The notes under the pieces: model-generated | What the model was told of the DNA's origin: nothing | Databases searched by the model: none | The model's input: the letters and a program-made list of their open reading frames with translations, nothing else | Assembly (NCBI GenBank): GCA_027063215.1 | Contig: JAMOSE010000181.1 | Span: 1-28,085 of the forward strand | DNA from: Sulfurimonas sp. | Lineage (GTDB): Bacteria > Campylobacterota > Campylobacteria > Campylobacterales > Sulfurimonadaceae | Length of the DNA: 28,085 nucleotides | Reading direction: 5' to 3' | Part shown: positions 14,931 through 23,105 of the stretch, in pieces | Numbering within the stretch: the first letter of the stretch is position 1 | Layout: each line of letters begins with the position of its first letter | Position numbers and translations under genes: made by a program

Positions 14931-15776
14931 TTAACTTTTCGTCTTTTTGAGTGTCATTTCAGTTTCCATAATACGTATCTCATCATCAGCGTGAATTCTT
15001 ATTTTATCATCAGCTTTAAGCTGTTTTTTGTCAATTTTATCTGGATAGTCAAAATGATTTAAAATATGTTTTATAGTGTTGATACGAGCTTTTTTCTTAT
15101 CATCTGATCGAATAACAGTCCATGGAGCATGTTCTGTATGTGATGCAAGGAGCATAGAGTATTTTGCTATGGTATATTTATCCCAAAGTCCTTGTGATTT
15201 TTCATCAACCGGAGAGAGTTTATACTGTTTGAGCGGATCGGTACGGCGTTTGTCAAAACGTCTCTTTTGCTCATCTTTACTTACTGAAAAGTAGAATTTA
15301 AAGATGTTTATATCTGAGTTGACAAGCATCTTTTCAAACTCCGGCACTTCATGTAAAAACTCTTTATGTTCTTCTTGGGTACAAAATCCCATAACCGGTT
15401 CAACTCCTGCACGGTTATACCAACTTCTGTCAAAGAGTACTATCTCACCGGCAGCAGGAAGGTGCTGGACATAGCGTTGAAAATACCATTGTGTTTTTTC
15501 TATATCGCTTGGTTTGTCAAGGGCAACAACACGGGCACCACGAGGATTGAGATGTTCTGTGATACGTTTGATCGTTCCACCTTTTCCAGCAGCATCACGC
15601 CCTTCAAAGATCATAAGTACTTTTTTTCCTGTTTCTTTGACATAGTTTTGCATTTTTAAGAGCTCAATTTGCAGACGTTTCAACTCCTCTTCGTACTCAA
15701 TTGTCTCTTTTTTCTTCCATACAGCGATTCTATCACCTTTAACATGTTTCATTTTTTCATCTTTTATTTTATTCAT
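14931..15776 (-). CDS. ppk2: Polyphosphate kinase 2
   Basis: PPK2 transfers phosphate between polyphosphate and nucleoside mono- or diphosphates. The Walker A motif GRDAAGKGG is at residues 59-67, and Walker B is LFDRSWYNRAGVE around Asp116. The lid region KRRFDKRRTDPLKQYKLSP is typical of the short, single-domain class I PPK2 enzymes of about 280 residues. The C-terminal extension ends in a lysine-rich tail. It lies between the DUF255 gene (38 bases upstream) and plsC (18 bases downstream). The preferred direction, nucleotide phosphorylation or polyphosphate synthesis, is not decided by sequence alone. Confidence 0.93.
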   Translation of the reverse strand: MNKIKDEKMKHVKGDRIAVWKKKETIEYEEELKRLQIELLKMQNYVKETGKKVLMIFEGRDAAGKGGTIKRITEHLNPRGARVVALDKPSDIEKTQWYFQRYVQHLPAAGEIVLFDRSWYNRAGVEPVMGFCTQEEHKEFLHEVPEFEKMLVNSDINIFKFYFSVSKDEQKRRFDKRRTDPLKQYKLSPVDEKSQGLWDKYTIAKYSMLLASHTEHAPWTVIRSDDKKKARINTIKHILNHFDYPDKIDKKQLKADDKIRIHADDEIRIMETEMTLKKTKS

Positions 15777-15814
15777 TTAATAACCTTTAGGAACTAATTA
15801 TAAAACTTTACAGA

Positions 15815-17752
15815 TTAAAAAGAGTTTGAAATCAGTGTATTTATTTTTATAATATCATCTGTTTGGGCAAAACAGCTTGTTTTTCCACAAATCATATAGC
15901 CACTGTTGTTATGATCAGCTTTGAACAATACAAAAGGGTATCGAATTTTTGCCAGATGATAGGCATTTGTTGTTAAATTTTCTACCGAACTTTTGACAAC
16001 TCTATCTTCTTTAAGGTATCGAATAGTCTGTGTAAGCATATATGGATAGTAGATCGGACGTCTTCCGAGATCATAAGAATTATACTCCATCGTTTTAAAT
16101 GCAAAATGTCTATATTTTTCATCATTAAGCAAAGTAGAAAGTGTGAGCATAGAATCAATCATAATAGATACTGATGATGTATAGGTATTGTCTGTTACTT
16201 CAGCTTTTACACTAAATTCACCGTCACTAAAGTTCCAAAGACCTTTTGTATAAAATTTCTCAAGTGCTTTGTTGACAAGTTTGTGGGCAGTGATAAGGTA
16301 GATCTCATCTTGTGTATATTTGTAAGCACTCAGAAGTGCCTGAGATAAAAAAGCATAATCTTCCAAGAAAGCTTCAACTTTTGGCTCTTTATGAATGAGT
16401 GTTGTATGGTAGAGTTTGTCCTCTATATACATGGTTTTTAAAAGTGCAGCAAGTGAAGTTTTTGCACGTTCATGATAGCTATGATCGATTGTACCGAGTT
16501 TAAAAAGGGAGTTTATAAGCATTGCAGACCATGAAGTTTGCACTTTTTTATCTATAAATGGGTACTCTCTTTTGGATCGGATGTTTTGTAAAATGATTTT
16601 CACATCTTCAAACCACTCTGGTATGCCATTTTCAAAACGGACAATACTTTTACCGTTTTCAAAGTTGCCATGGTGTGTAATACTCATGGCTTCACACATT
16701 TTTGCTGCATCATTGTAACCGGCTTGACTGAGTGCTGCAAAGACCTCTTCATATGTGTAAACAAAGTAAGTTCCTTCTTCACCCTCACTGTCAGCATCAC
16801 TTGCAGAGTAAAAAAGTTCATCTTCACTCATATAGTTGTGCCAAAAGTCAGCAATTTCACGTGCAGTTTTGAGGTACTTCTCCTTTTCGTAAAGCAGGTA
16901 GGCATCTGTATAGACTCCACATAAAAGAGCATTATCATAAAGCATCTTTTCAAAGTGAGGAACGAGCCACTTCTCATCAACACTGTAACGGCAAAATCCG
17001 CCATCTACAAGATCATACATACCACCTTTTGTCATATTTTCTAAGGTATTTGTAACCATAGCTTTTGCACTTTTGTCTTTATAAATACGATCTATAGTCA
17101 TAAGGGCGTGGAGTGTAGAGACATGTGGAAATTTTGGAGCTACAGAGAAACCACCGTTTCGTGTGTCATAGTTGCTTTTTGCCTGTGTCAAAAAAGGCTT
17201 GTAAAACTCCTCTTTTAGAATGGTTGCCTCTTTTGGATGTTCGGGTTGTTTGATGAAACTCTCTATCTCCTCAGCATTTTTTAATATATCAGCATCATTT
17301 GCAGCCACTTTTCTTGATATGAGCTGCGTGAGTTCTATAAAGCCCATACCTTCTATGCTGCCTTGCTCTGACTCAGGTGGAATATAAGTTCCTGCAAAAA
17401 AAGGTTTGTTTTCAGGCGTAGCAAAAATAGAAGTAGGCCAACCGCCAGCACGACGATTTAAGAGCATATAGACCTCTTGATAATATTTGTCAATGTCAGG
17501 ACGCTCCTCTCGATCAACTTTGATGGAGATAAAGCCCTTATTTAAAATGTCGGCACACACTTGATTTTCAAAAACTTTTTCTTCCATAACATGACACCAG
17601 TGACATGAAGAGTAACCGATACTGATAAATATTGCTTTATTCTCTTTTTTTGCTACTTCAAAAGCTTCATCGCACCATGGCCACCAATCTACCGGATTGT
17701 CTTTATGTTGTTGCAGATAAGGAGAGTCTGCATTTGCTAATCTGTTTGGCAT
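15815..17752 (-). CDS. Thioredoxin-like DUF255/YyaL-family protein
   Basis: The 645-residue protein joins an N-terminal thioredoxin-fold DUF255 domain to a large alpha/alpha-toroid similar to N-acylglucosamine 2-epimerases. The start LANADSPYLQQHKDNPVDW and the CHWC motif (Cys50-Cys53, in SSCHWCHVM) are hallmarks of YyaL/SSP411 (spermatogenesis-associated 20) relatives. The toroid part contains GGMYDLVDGGFCRYSVDE and HFEKMLYDNA. The molecular role is unknown. It has no signal peptide, so it is probably cytosolic. It is divergent from dsbD across a 197-bp gap, and its leader contains a hexanucleotide repeat. It probably leads the operon running to ppk2, plsC and pdxJ. Confidence 0.92.
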   Translation of the reverse strand: MPNRLANADSPYLQQHKDNPVDWWPWCDEAFEVAKKENKAIFISIGYSSCHWCHVMEEKVFENQVCADILNKGFISIKVDREERPDIDKYYQEVYMLLNRRAGGWPTSIFATPENKPFFAGTYIPPESEQGSIEGMGFIELTQLISRKVAANDADILKNAEEIESFIKQPEHPKEATILKEEFYKPFLTQAKSNYDTRNGGFSVAPKFPHVSTLHALMTIDRIYKDKSAKAMVTNTLENMTKGGMYDLVDGGFCRYSVDEKWLVPHFEKMLYDNALLCGVYTDAYLLYEKEKYLKTAREIADFWHNYMSEDELFYSASDADSEGEEGTYFVYTYEEVFAALSQAGYNDAAKMCEAMSITHHGNFENGKSIVRFENGIPEWFEDVKIILQNIRSKREYPFIDKKVQTSWSAMLINSLFKLGTIDHSYHERAKTSLAALLKTMYIEDKLYHTTLIHKEPKVEAFLEDYAFLSQALLSAYKYTQDEIYLITAHKLVNKALEKFYTKGLWNFSDGEFSVKAEVTDNTYTSSVSIMIDSMLTLSTLLNDEKYRHFAFKTMEYNSYDLGRRPIYYPYMLTQTIRYLKEDRVVKSSVENLTTNAYHLAKIRYPFVLFKADHNNSGYMICGKTSCFAQTDDIIKINTLISNSF

Positions 17753-17766
17753 AATTTTTTCACTTC

Positions 17767-17791
17767 TTTTTATTTTTATTTTTATTTTTTA
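17767..17791. repeat. Short hexanucleotide tandem repeat (TTTTTA, about 4 units)
   Basis: Three exact TTTTTA units (17767-17784) and a fourth with one extra T (to 17791) lie 15-39 bases upstream of the DUF255 start. On the minus strand this is an AAAAAT-type leader repeat. Such repeats can slip during replication. Confidence 0.7.
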
Positions 17792-17888
17792 TAGGGTAGG
17801 GAAAAATTAATGATGATTTGCTTAAAATGATAATTACTTGGATTGTTTTAGTTTTGGATTGATATTAAGTCATTTTCTTTTTTGACAC

Positions 17889-17894
17889 TATAAT
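17889..17894 (+). promoter_or_regulatory. Candidate -10 element upstream of dsbD
   Basis: TATAAT at 17889-17894 lies about 56 bases before the dsbD ATG in the 197-bp divergent gap. TTGACA at 17882-17887 overlaps its front and could instead be a -35 for TAAAAT at 17903-17908 (15-bp spacing). The rest of the gap is AT-rich and holds the hexanucleotide repeat near the other gene. Confidence 0.45.
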
Positions 17895-17949
17895 ATAAAT
17901 TTTAAAATAATGTGTAAGATGGTAATATTATAAATCTAAAGGTAGTTAA

Positions 17950-19713
17950 ATGAAAATTTTGAAAAATGTTGTTCTCTTTTTACTCTTCTCTCTTGTCTCA
18001 CTGCATGCTGGTGCTTTTTTAATGCCGGATCAGGCTTTTAAACCCTATGCTAAAGTGAATGAAAAATCACAAATTATTGCAGGTGTAAAGATAGCGGATG
18101 CGATCTATCTCTATAAAGAGAAGTTGAAAATAACGCTTGTTGAAACGCCGGGGATCTCCATAAAAAAAATTGAGGCTCCCAAAGCACAAGAGCATATGGG
18201 AGATGCAGTCTATTTACAATCTCCAGAATTTATTGTTACACTGAAAAAAGAGGGCTCTCTTGAAGGGCTTAAAAAGGTCAAGCTAAAGATAGAGTATCAG
18301 GGCTGTTCTGAACAGGGACTTTGTTATGAGCCAAGTGAGAAGATATTTACTTTAGAGGTAGATACTTCCAAATTAGGTTCAGATCTTGCAAAGTTGGGAG
18401 GAGTTTTAGAAGAGACTGCAACCCAACAACAAGAGAAATCACAAACAGATCTTATAGCAGATACCATTAAATCAAGCAGTTTTTTAGTGGTTCTTGTGAC
18501 TTTTTTTGTTTTTGGTCTGCTTTTATCCTTAACGCCATGTGTCTTTCCTATGATTCCTATTATCTCGGGACTTATTATCTCTCAGGGTGAGGGATTGACA
18601 ACGAAAAAAGCTTTTCTTCTTTCCTTGGTTTATGTCTTGGCTATGGCTGTAGCTTACACACTAGCAGGTATTTTAGCAGGTCTTTTTGGTGCAAATCTGC
18701 AGGCTGCATTGCAAAATCCGTGGGTTGTTTACTCTTTTGCAGCTGTTTTTGTAGCACTTGCTGCAAGTATGTTTGGTTTTTATGAGTTAAAACTTCCGGA
18801 TGCACTTGTTTCCCGTGTCAGTCAAAATCCAAAAAGAAGCGGTTTTATAGGGGTTGCAATTATGGGCTTTTTATCAGCACTGATTGTTGGACCTTGTGTT
18901 GCTGCACCGCTTGCAGGAGCACTTGTTTATATTGGCCAAACGGGTGATGCAGTGCTTGGCGGAGCTGCCCTTTTTACGATGAGTCTTGGCATGGGTGTGC
19001 CTCTTATCTTAGTAGGGGTAAGTGCCGGTAAATTTATGCCAAAACCGGGTGCATGGATGACACTGGTCAATGAGATCTTTGGTGTACTTATGTTAGCTGT
19101 TGCGGTATGGATGCTTGAGAAGATCCTGCCATCTTCGGTTATTATACTGATGTATGCAATGCTTGGACTTGGATTTAGTCTGCATCTTGGGGCTTTTAAG
19201 AGTGTTGGACACAGTTTTAAAAGAGCTTTTTCAACAATTCTTTTCATCTACTCTTTGGCACTCTTTATCAGTGTGCTTGCCGGTGCACCAAGTATGACGG
19301 AGCCTCTTGCTTTTTTAAAGGTTAAAAGTGTTGCAGTAAATGATCAAGCTACCCAAAAAACAGAATTGCATTTTACAAAAGTAACTTCACTCGATGCGCT
19401 GAATGTTCTGCTTGAGAAAAACAGAGGCAAAAAGATACTTTTGGATTTTTCGGCTGCTTGGTGTACAGCTTGCAAGGAGCTTGAAGAGGTGACTTTTTCA
19501 GATCCTCGTGTACAAAAGAAGTTGCAGGAATTTGTACTTATTCGTGCTGATGTAACAGAAAATGGAGAAAAAGAGAAAGCACTTTCAAAAGCTTATGGTG
19601 TTTTTGGTCCTCCGGTAATACTGTTTTTTAACAAAGAGGGTAAACTTCTTCGTTCCAAAACAATTGTCGGTTTTGTAGAACCTGAGCTGTTTTTAAAACA
19701 TCTTGAGTTATAA
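17950..19713 (+). CDS. dsbD: Thiol:disulfide interchange protein DsbD
   Basis: DsbD passes electrons from cytoplasmic thioredoxin through the inner membrane to periplasmic proteins. The 587 residues contain a signal peptide (1-20) and an N-terminal immunoglobulin-like domain with the pair Cys119/Cys125 (GCSEQGLC). A multi-span membrane domain follows with Cys197 (TPCVFP) and Cys316 (GPCVAAPLAG). The C-terminal thioredoxin domain has AAWCTACK (Cys505/Cys508). All six redox cysteines are present. It is followed 14 bases later by a porin gene. Apo-cytochrome c reduction for proteins like the peroxidase in this window is a likely use. Confidence 0.95.
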   Translation: MKILKNVVLFLLFSLVSLHAGAFLMPDQAFKPYAKVNEKSQIIAGVKIADAIYLYKEKLKITLVETPGISIKKIEAPKAQEHMGDAVYLQSPEFIVTLKKEGSLEGLKKVKLKIEYQGCSEQGLCYEPSEKIFTLEVDTSKLGSDLAKLGGVLEETATQQQEKSQTDLIADTIKSSSFLVVLVTFFVFGLLLSLTPCVFPMIPIISGLIISQGEGLTTKKAFLLSLVYVLAMAVAYTLAGILAGLFGANLQAALQNPWVVYSFAAVFVALAASMFGFYELKLPDALVSRVSQNPKRSGFIGVAIMGFLSALIVGPCVAAPLAGALVYIGQTGDAVLGGAALFTMSLGMGVPLILVGVSAGKFMPKPGAWMTLVNEIFGVLMLAVAVWMLEKILPSSVIILMYAMLGLGFSLHLGAFKSVGHSFKRAFSTILFIYSLALFISVLAGAPSMTEPLAFLKVKSVAVNDQATQKTELHFTKVTSLDALNVLLEKNRGKKILLDFSAAWCTACKELEEVTFSDPRVQKKLQEFVLIRADVTENGEKEKALSKAYGVFGPPVILFFNKEGKLLRSKTIVGFVEPELFLKHLEL

Positions 19714-19727
19714 GAGGGGAATAAAGA

Positions 19728-21167
19728 ATGAACAAGAGTAGGATGAAGTTAGCTACAGGGGTAGCAACGTTTCTTTTGGTATCAACATCTGCACAAGCAA
19801 CATTGCAAACAGATAAAGTTACACTCAAAGGAAATATGCAAGTAAAGTACAATAAACTTCCTAAAGCTGTTACTACTTTAACAGAGGCTTTTACTGAGGG
19901 TATGTTTTATGGCAGATTTCGAACGAATTTTTTCTATTGGGACTGGAAAAATGAGTATGCCGGTAAAACAAAAGATAATAAAAATAATGGTGTTGGTGGC
20001 AGTCTGATTTATAAAACAGCACCACTAAAAGGTGTAAGTGCAACTGTTGGTGTATATACATCACAAAATCTTGATTGCTTTAGAATGGATAAAGAAGATG
20101 TAAAATATTCAAAAGCAGGAAAAGATACATTTAGCCGTTATAATGTAGCGACTGGCGGACATTATGGTATGACAGTACTCGCACAGGCTTATCTGCAGTA
20201 TGATATTTCAAAAACATCATTTATTATGGGTCGGCAACTTTTTGAAACAGTTTTTACAAAATCAAATGATACAAAGATGATTCCAAACAGCTTTGACGGT
20301 GTTACATTAACAAGTAAAGAACTATCGCAGACAACTCTTAAAGTTGGCTATTTGATGAAACAAAAATTAAGAGATCATATATCTGCACATGATCTACTTG
20401 CTTATGATCCAGCTAGTAAATGGAGTCAGAATGATGATGCTTCAGTAAATAAAAATTTAACCGTTGATAGAATTGGTCAAGATAATAAGTTAATTGTCGT
20501 TTCTGTTACAAATACATCTATGAAAAATCTAAAAGCAAATGTAAGTTATGCAGCTGTACCAGATGTACTGAGTAATCTTACTTTAGAAGCACACTATACT
20601 ATTGCTGTAGGTTCAATGAAGATTGTTCCAGGTGTGCGTTATATGATGCAGTTTGATGATTTGGGTGCAAACTATGGTGTTGCCAACTTAAAAGGAAAGC
20701 AAACAGGGTATAAAGATCCAAACTCTTTAGATACAAATCTACTGTGTGCCAGAGTTGATTTTAAACAGGGTGCATTTCTTGGACGATTGGGCTACTCAAA
20801 AGTTGCAGATAAAGCAGATATTGTAGCACCGTGGCGTGGATTTCCAACAGGTGGATTTACCCGTGTAATGGGACAGTATAACTGGTATGCAAATACAAAA
20901 ACATATATGATCAGAGTTGGGTATGATTTTTCAAAAGCAAACATTTTACCAGGTTTTAGCATTATGGGACGATATGCAATTCAGGATTTTGATGAAAACA
21001 AACCGGGTGTTGCAGCAGACAGTAATGTGATCCATATTGATATGCGTCAAAACATTACGAAAAACAGTGAACTTAAATTTAGATTTGGCTCGGCAAGTGC
21101 TGATAAAAAAGCTGCAAAAGACTACTCTTACAATGAGTATCGTTTAGAGTATAATCTTTTCTTCTAA
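19728..21167 (+). CDS. Outer membrane porin, OprD/MOMP-like
   Basis: The 479-residue beta-barrel protein has a signal peptide ending at STSAQA (about residue 24), amphipathic strands throughout and a C-terminal aromatic residue (EYRLEYNLFF), the usual BAM recognition end. GMFYGRFRTNFFYWDW near the N-terminus resembles OprD-family and Campylobacterota major outer-membrane porins. Such porins pass small solutes nonspecifically or with mild selectivity (family knowledge). A GAGGGG ribosome binding site precedes the ATG. It follows dsbD at 14 bases. A large inverted repeat begins six bases after its stop and may end its transcription. Confidence 0.85.
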   Translation: MNKSRMKLATGVATFLLVSTSAQATLQTDKVTLKGNMQVKYNKLPKAVTTLTEAFTEGMFYGRFRTNFFYWDWKNEYAGKTKDNKNNGVGGSLIYKTAPLKGVSATVGVYTSQNLDCFRMDKEDVKYSKAGKDTFSRYNVATGGHYGMTVLAQAYLQYDISKTSFIMGRQLFETVFTKSNDTKMIPNSFDGVTLTSKELSQTTLKVGYLMKQKLRDHISAHDLLAYDPASKWSQNDDASVNKNLTVDRIGQDNKLIVVSVTNTSMKNLKANVSYAAVPDVLSNLTLEAHYTIAVGSMKIVPGVRYMMQFDDLGANYGVANLKGKQTGYKDPNSLDTNLLCARVDFKQGAFLGRLGYSKVADKADIVAPWRGFPTGGFTRVMGQYNWYANTKTYMIRVGYDFSKANILPGFSIMGRYAIQDFDENKPGVAADSNVIHIDMRQNITKNSELKFRFGSASADKKAAKDYSYNEYRLEYNLFF

Positions 21168-21172
21168 AAAAT

Positions 21173-21307
21173 GGGTATAATTTCATTATCCCAAATTATG
21201 CAATAGGAATTTATAAAATTTACCTATGCTTGTAATGAATGTCCATTGATTGCAATGATAAAGTATAATTTTTTATTCCTATTGCATAATTTGGGATTAT
21301 TATACCC
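21173..21307. repeat. Long inverted-repeat element, MITE-like
   Basis: The left arm (21173-21210) and the right arm (21275-21307) are inverted copies. Starting at the outer ends both read GGGTATAAT, then after a 5-base insertion present only in the left arm (TTCAT) they share 24 identical bases through TCCCAAATTATGCAATAGGAAT. The 64-bp centre is AT-rich and encodes nothing convincing. The arrangement is like a miniature inverted-repeat transposable element or a very large hairpin. No obvious target duplication is seen: the flanks are AAT and AAG. It sits between the porin stop and the ribosome binding site of the next gene. Confidence 0.7.
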
Positions 21308-21326
21308 AAGCCATAGAGGAAGCCCA

Positions 21327-22001
21327 ATGCCTGCATCAAAAATAACTATTAAAGCAAACAATCATAGAATTTATCAAACTCCAAAAGCTAAAAAAATTGA
21401 ACTCTTAAACAAGATTATAGATGAAAACAGCGCTGAAGATATCCTTGTTGTTTGTGCAAACGATCCACAAGAACTTAAAGCACAACTCTCAAATCAGCTG
21501 ATCAAAGTTGTAGAGGACAGAGAACTTGTTCAAGATAAAGAACTTGTGTGCGATTTTCTTATCAGCTACGATATGCCAATAGAAGCTATTGTCTATGAAG
21601 AACGTGTAGGACGTGCAAAAGAGAAGGCTGTTATGCTTTTGGATGAAGCAGAACAAATAGTGCTTTATAAGATAGAGATGCTTTTAGGTCGTGCAATAAA
21701 ACAGGAAAAAATTGAAGGTTTTGAGTACCCGCAAAAAGCTAAAAGTGATTCAGATAAACCTGTGCGTAAAAAGCTAACAAAAGAGGAGATTCAAGCCATA
21801 GCAAAGAAACGCTTTGAAAAATCGACTCAGGAAAAACCAACATTTGACACAGAGAAGTCTGAGCGAGATGATTCAAGAAAGCCTAGAAAAGAGTTTAAAA
21901 AAGAGGGCAAAAAAGATGATAGATGGGCCAAAAAAAGACCGGCACCAAAAACTACAGGCAAAAAGATTACTATTAAAGCGCGTAAAGTGAAAGAGGATTA
22001 G
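21327..22001 (+). CDS. Lysine-rich protein of unknown function
   Basis: A 224-residue product starts at the ATG at 21327, chosen because AGAGGAAG lies seven bases upstream. An in-frame ATG at 21246 lies within the inverted-repeat element and is unlikely. Residues 1-130 look globular (KKIELLNKIIDENSAEDILVV and a region with DFLISYDMPIEAIVYEERVGRA), superficially like part of a superfamily 2 helicase C-domain. The final 95 residues are very basic and low in complexity (KKEGKKDDRWAKKRPAPKTT). The segment KITIKA occurs near both ends. Nucleic-acid binding is suggested, but no family is recognised. Its stop overlaps that of the convergent lpxB within a hairpin. Confidence 0.75.
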   Translation: MPASKITIKANNHRIYQTPKAKKIELLNKIIDENSAEDILVVCANDPQELKAQLSNQLIKVVEDRELVQDKELVCDFLISYDMPIEAIVYEERVGRAKEKAVMLLDEAEQIVLYKIEMLLGRAIKQEKIEGFEYPQKAKSDSDKPVRKKLTKEEIQAIAKKRFEKSTQEKPTFDTEKSERDDSRKPRKEFKKEGKKDDRWAKKRPAPKTTGKKITIKARKVKED

Positions 22002-22010
22002 CGATCCTCT
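21992..22010. terminator. Hairpin over convergent stop codons
   Basis: AGAGGAT-TAGCG-ATCCTCT has a perfect 7-bp stem. It contains the TAG of the + gene (21999-22001) and the TAA of lpxB (complement of 21998-22000). It probably terminates both transcripts. Confidence 0.6.
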
Positions 22011-23050
22011 ATAATCTCAGCAACTCTTTTGGAACTTCCGTGTCCAAGATATTTTCGCAGTGCTTTGGAGTTGTCTAAAAAGTGTGAAGTATCATAGTTT
22101 TTATAACTCTCCAGCAAATTTTCTACACTAACTTCATCTTGTAAAAATTCAGGATGAATAGTCTCACCTTTAAATTTTTCAAACATAATGTTGGCAAGGC
22201 CTACGTGAGAGAGTTTGACAACACGGCTTCCTATAAAGTAATCCAATGCTTTTGCTTTATAAGCCAATATAAAGGGTGTGCCAATGAGAGTTGCTTCAAG
22301 CGTTGCCGTACCACTGCAAATAAAGGCAAAATCAGCTTCATGCAGGGTTTTATGGGCATTATGCACAACTTCAAAATCTTTTAAATCTCCATAAAGTTCA
22401 TCAATATCTTTTTGTGAAAAGTATTCAGGAATAATTACCGTTGCTTTTGTGATCTCTGTAAGTTTTGTTCGCAATGCTGTAAAAATAGGCATTAGCCGTT
22501 TTATTTCACCTTTTCGACTGCCTGGCATAAAGGTAATATGCTCAATCTTTTCAACTTTACTCTCTTTAAACTCTGTAATTTGATCAAGTAGAGGGTGTCC
22601 TACATATTCAATGGGTGCATCTTTTGGATAGTAATCAGGCTCAAAAGGTAAAATAGAGCAGAGATGATCTATGGTGCGAGCAAGAACGGGGATGCGTTTT
22701 TTCTTCCATGCCCATGCTTGCGGAAGTATGTAGTAGATAATCTCTTTATTTGGGTATTTCTTTTTTATTTTTTTTGCAAGAGGGAGATTAAATCCAGAAG
22801 AGTCTATGAGCAATACCTTGTCTGCTTGTGCAGAAAGCTCAACCATTTCATCAGCAAGTTTAAAGAAAAACCGCAGTTTTTTTAATGCATCAACAATGCC
22901 CATAATTGCCAAACTTCTTAGATCAACTATGGGCTTACCGAGATCTTTGTCAAAAATACCTATAAGTTCTGTATCTTGATGAAGCTCTTTTTTAAGAGAT
23001 TTAAGATGGACATTTGCAGAGTGTTCGAGTGCAGAGACTAAAATTTTCAT
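21998..23050 (-). CDS. lpxB: Lipid-A-disaccharide synthase
   Basis: LpxB joins UDP-2,3-diacylglucosamine and lipid X to form the lipid A disaccharide at the inner membrane (GT19 glycosyltransferase). The 350 residues include LLIDSSGFNLPLAKKIKKKY, YYILPQAWAWKKKRI and MPGSRKGEIKRLMP. ADFAFICSGTATLEATLIGTPFILAYK is the donor-binding region, and HPEFLQDE lies near the end. These are the expected LpxB segments in order. It is slightly shorter than Escherichia coli LpxB, as usual in Campylobacterota. It is divergent from the dihydroorotase-like gene with 55 bases between starts, and convergent with the lysine-rich protein gene with a 4-base overlap. Confidence 0.95.
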   Translation of the reverse strand: MKILVSALEHSANVHLKSLKKELHQDTELIGIFDKDLGKPIVDLRSLAIMGIVDALKKLRFFFKLADEMVELSAQADKVLLIDSSGFNLPLAKKIKKKYPNKEIIYYILPQAWAWKKKRIPVLARTIDHLCSILPFEPDYYPKDAPIEYVGHPLLDQITEFKESKVEKIEHITFMPGSRKGEIKRLMPIFTALRTKLTEITKATVIIPEYFSQKDIDELYGDLKDFEVVHNAHKTLHEADFAFICSGTATLEATLIGTPFILAYKAKALDYFIGSRVVKLSHVGLANIMFEKFKGETIHPEFLQDEVSVENLLESYKNYDTSHFLDNSKALRKYLGHGSSKRVAEIIEDR

Positions 23051-23071
23051 CAGTTTTAAGCCTTAATCATT

Positions 23072-23077
23072 TATAAT
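23072..23077 (+). promoter_or_regulatory. Candidate -10 element for the dihydroorotase-like gene
   Basis: TATAAT at 23072-23077 lies 28 bases before the chosen ATG at 23106, in the short divergent gap with lpxB. No consensus -35 is present. Confidence 0.4.
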
Positions 23078-23105
23078 GACACAATTATATCGAAGGTGTA
23101 CTGCA

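Noticed and set aside
21246..21326. N-terminal extension of the lysine-rich protein from the ATG at 21246
   Set aside because: It would run through the inverted-repeat arm, and the ribosome binding site supports 21327.
23076..23105. Upstream start of the dihydroorotase-like gene
   Set aside because: The added residues do not resemble the family, and the -10 element overlaps this start codon region.
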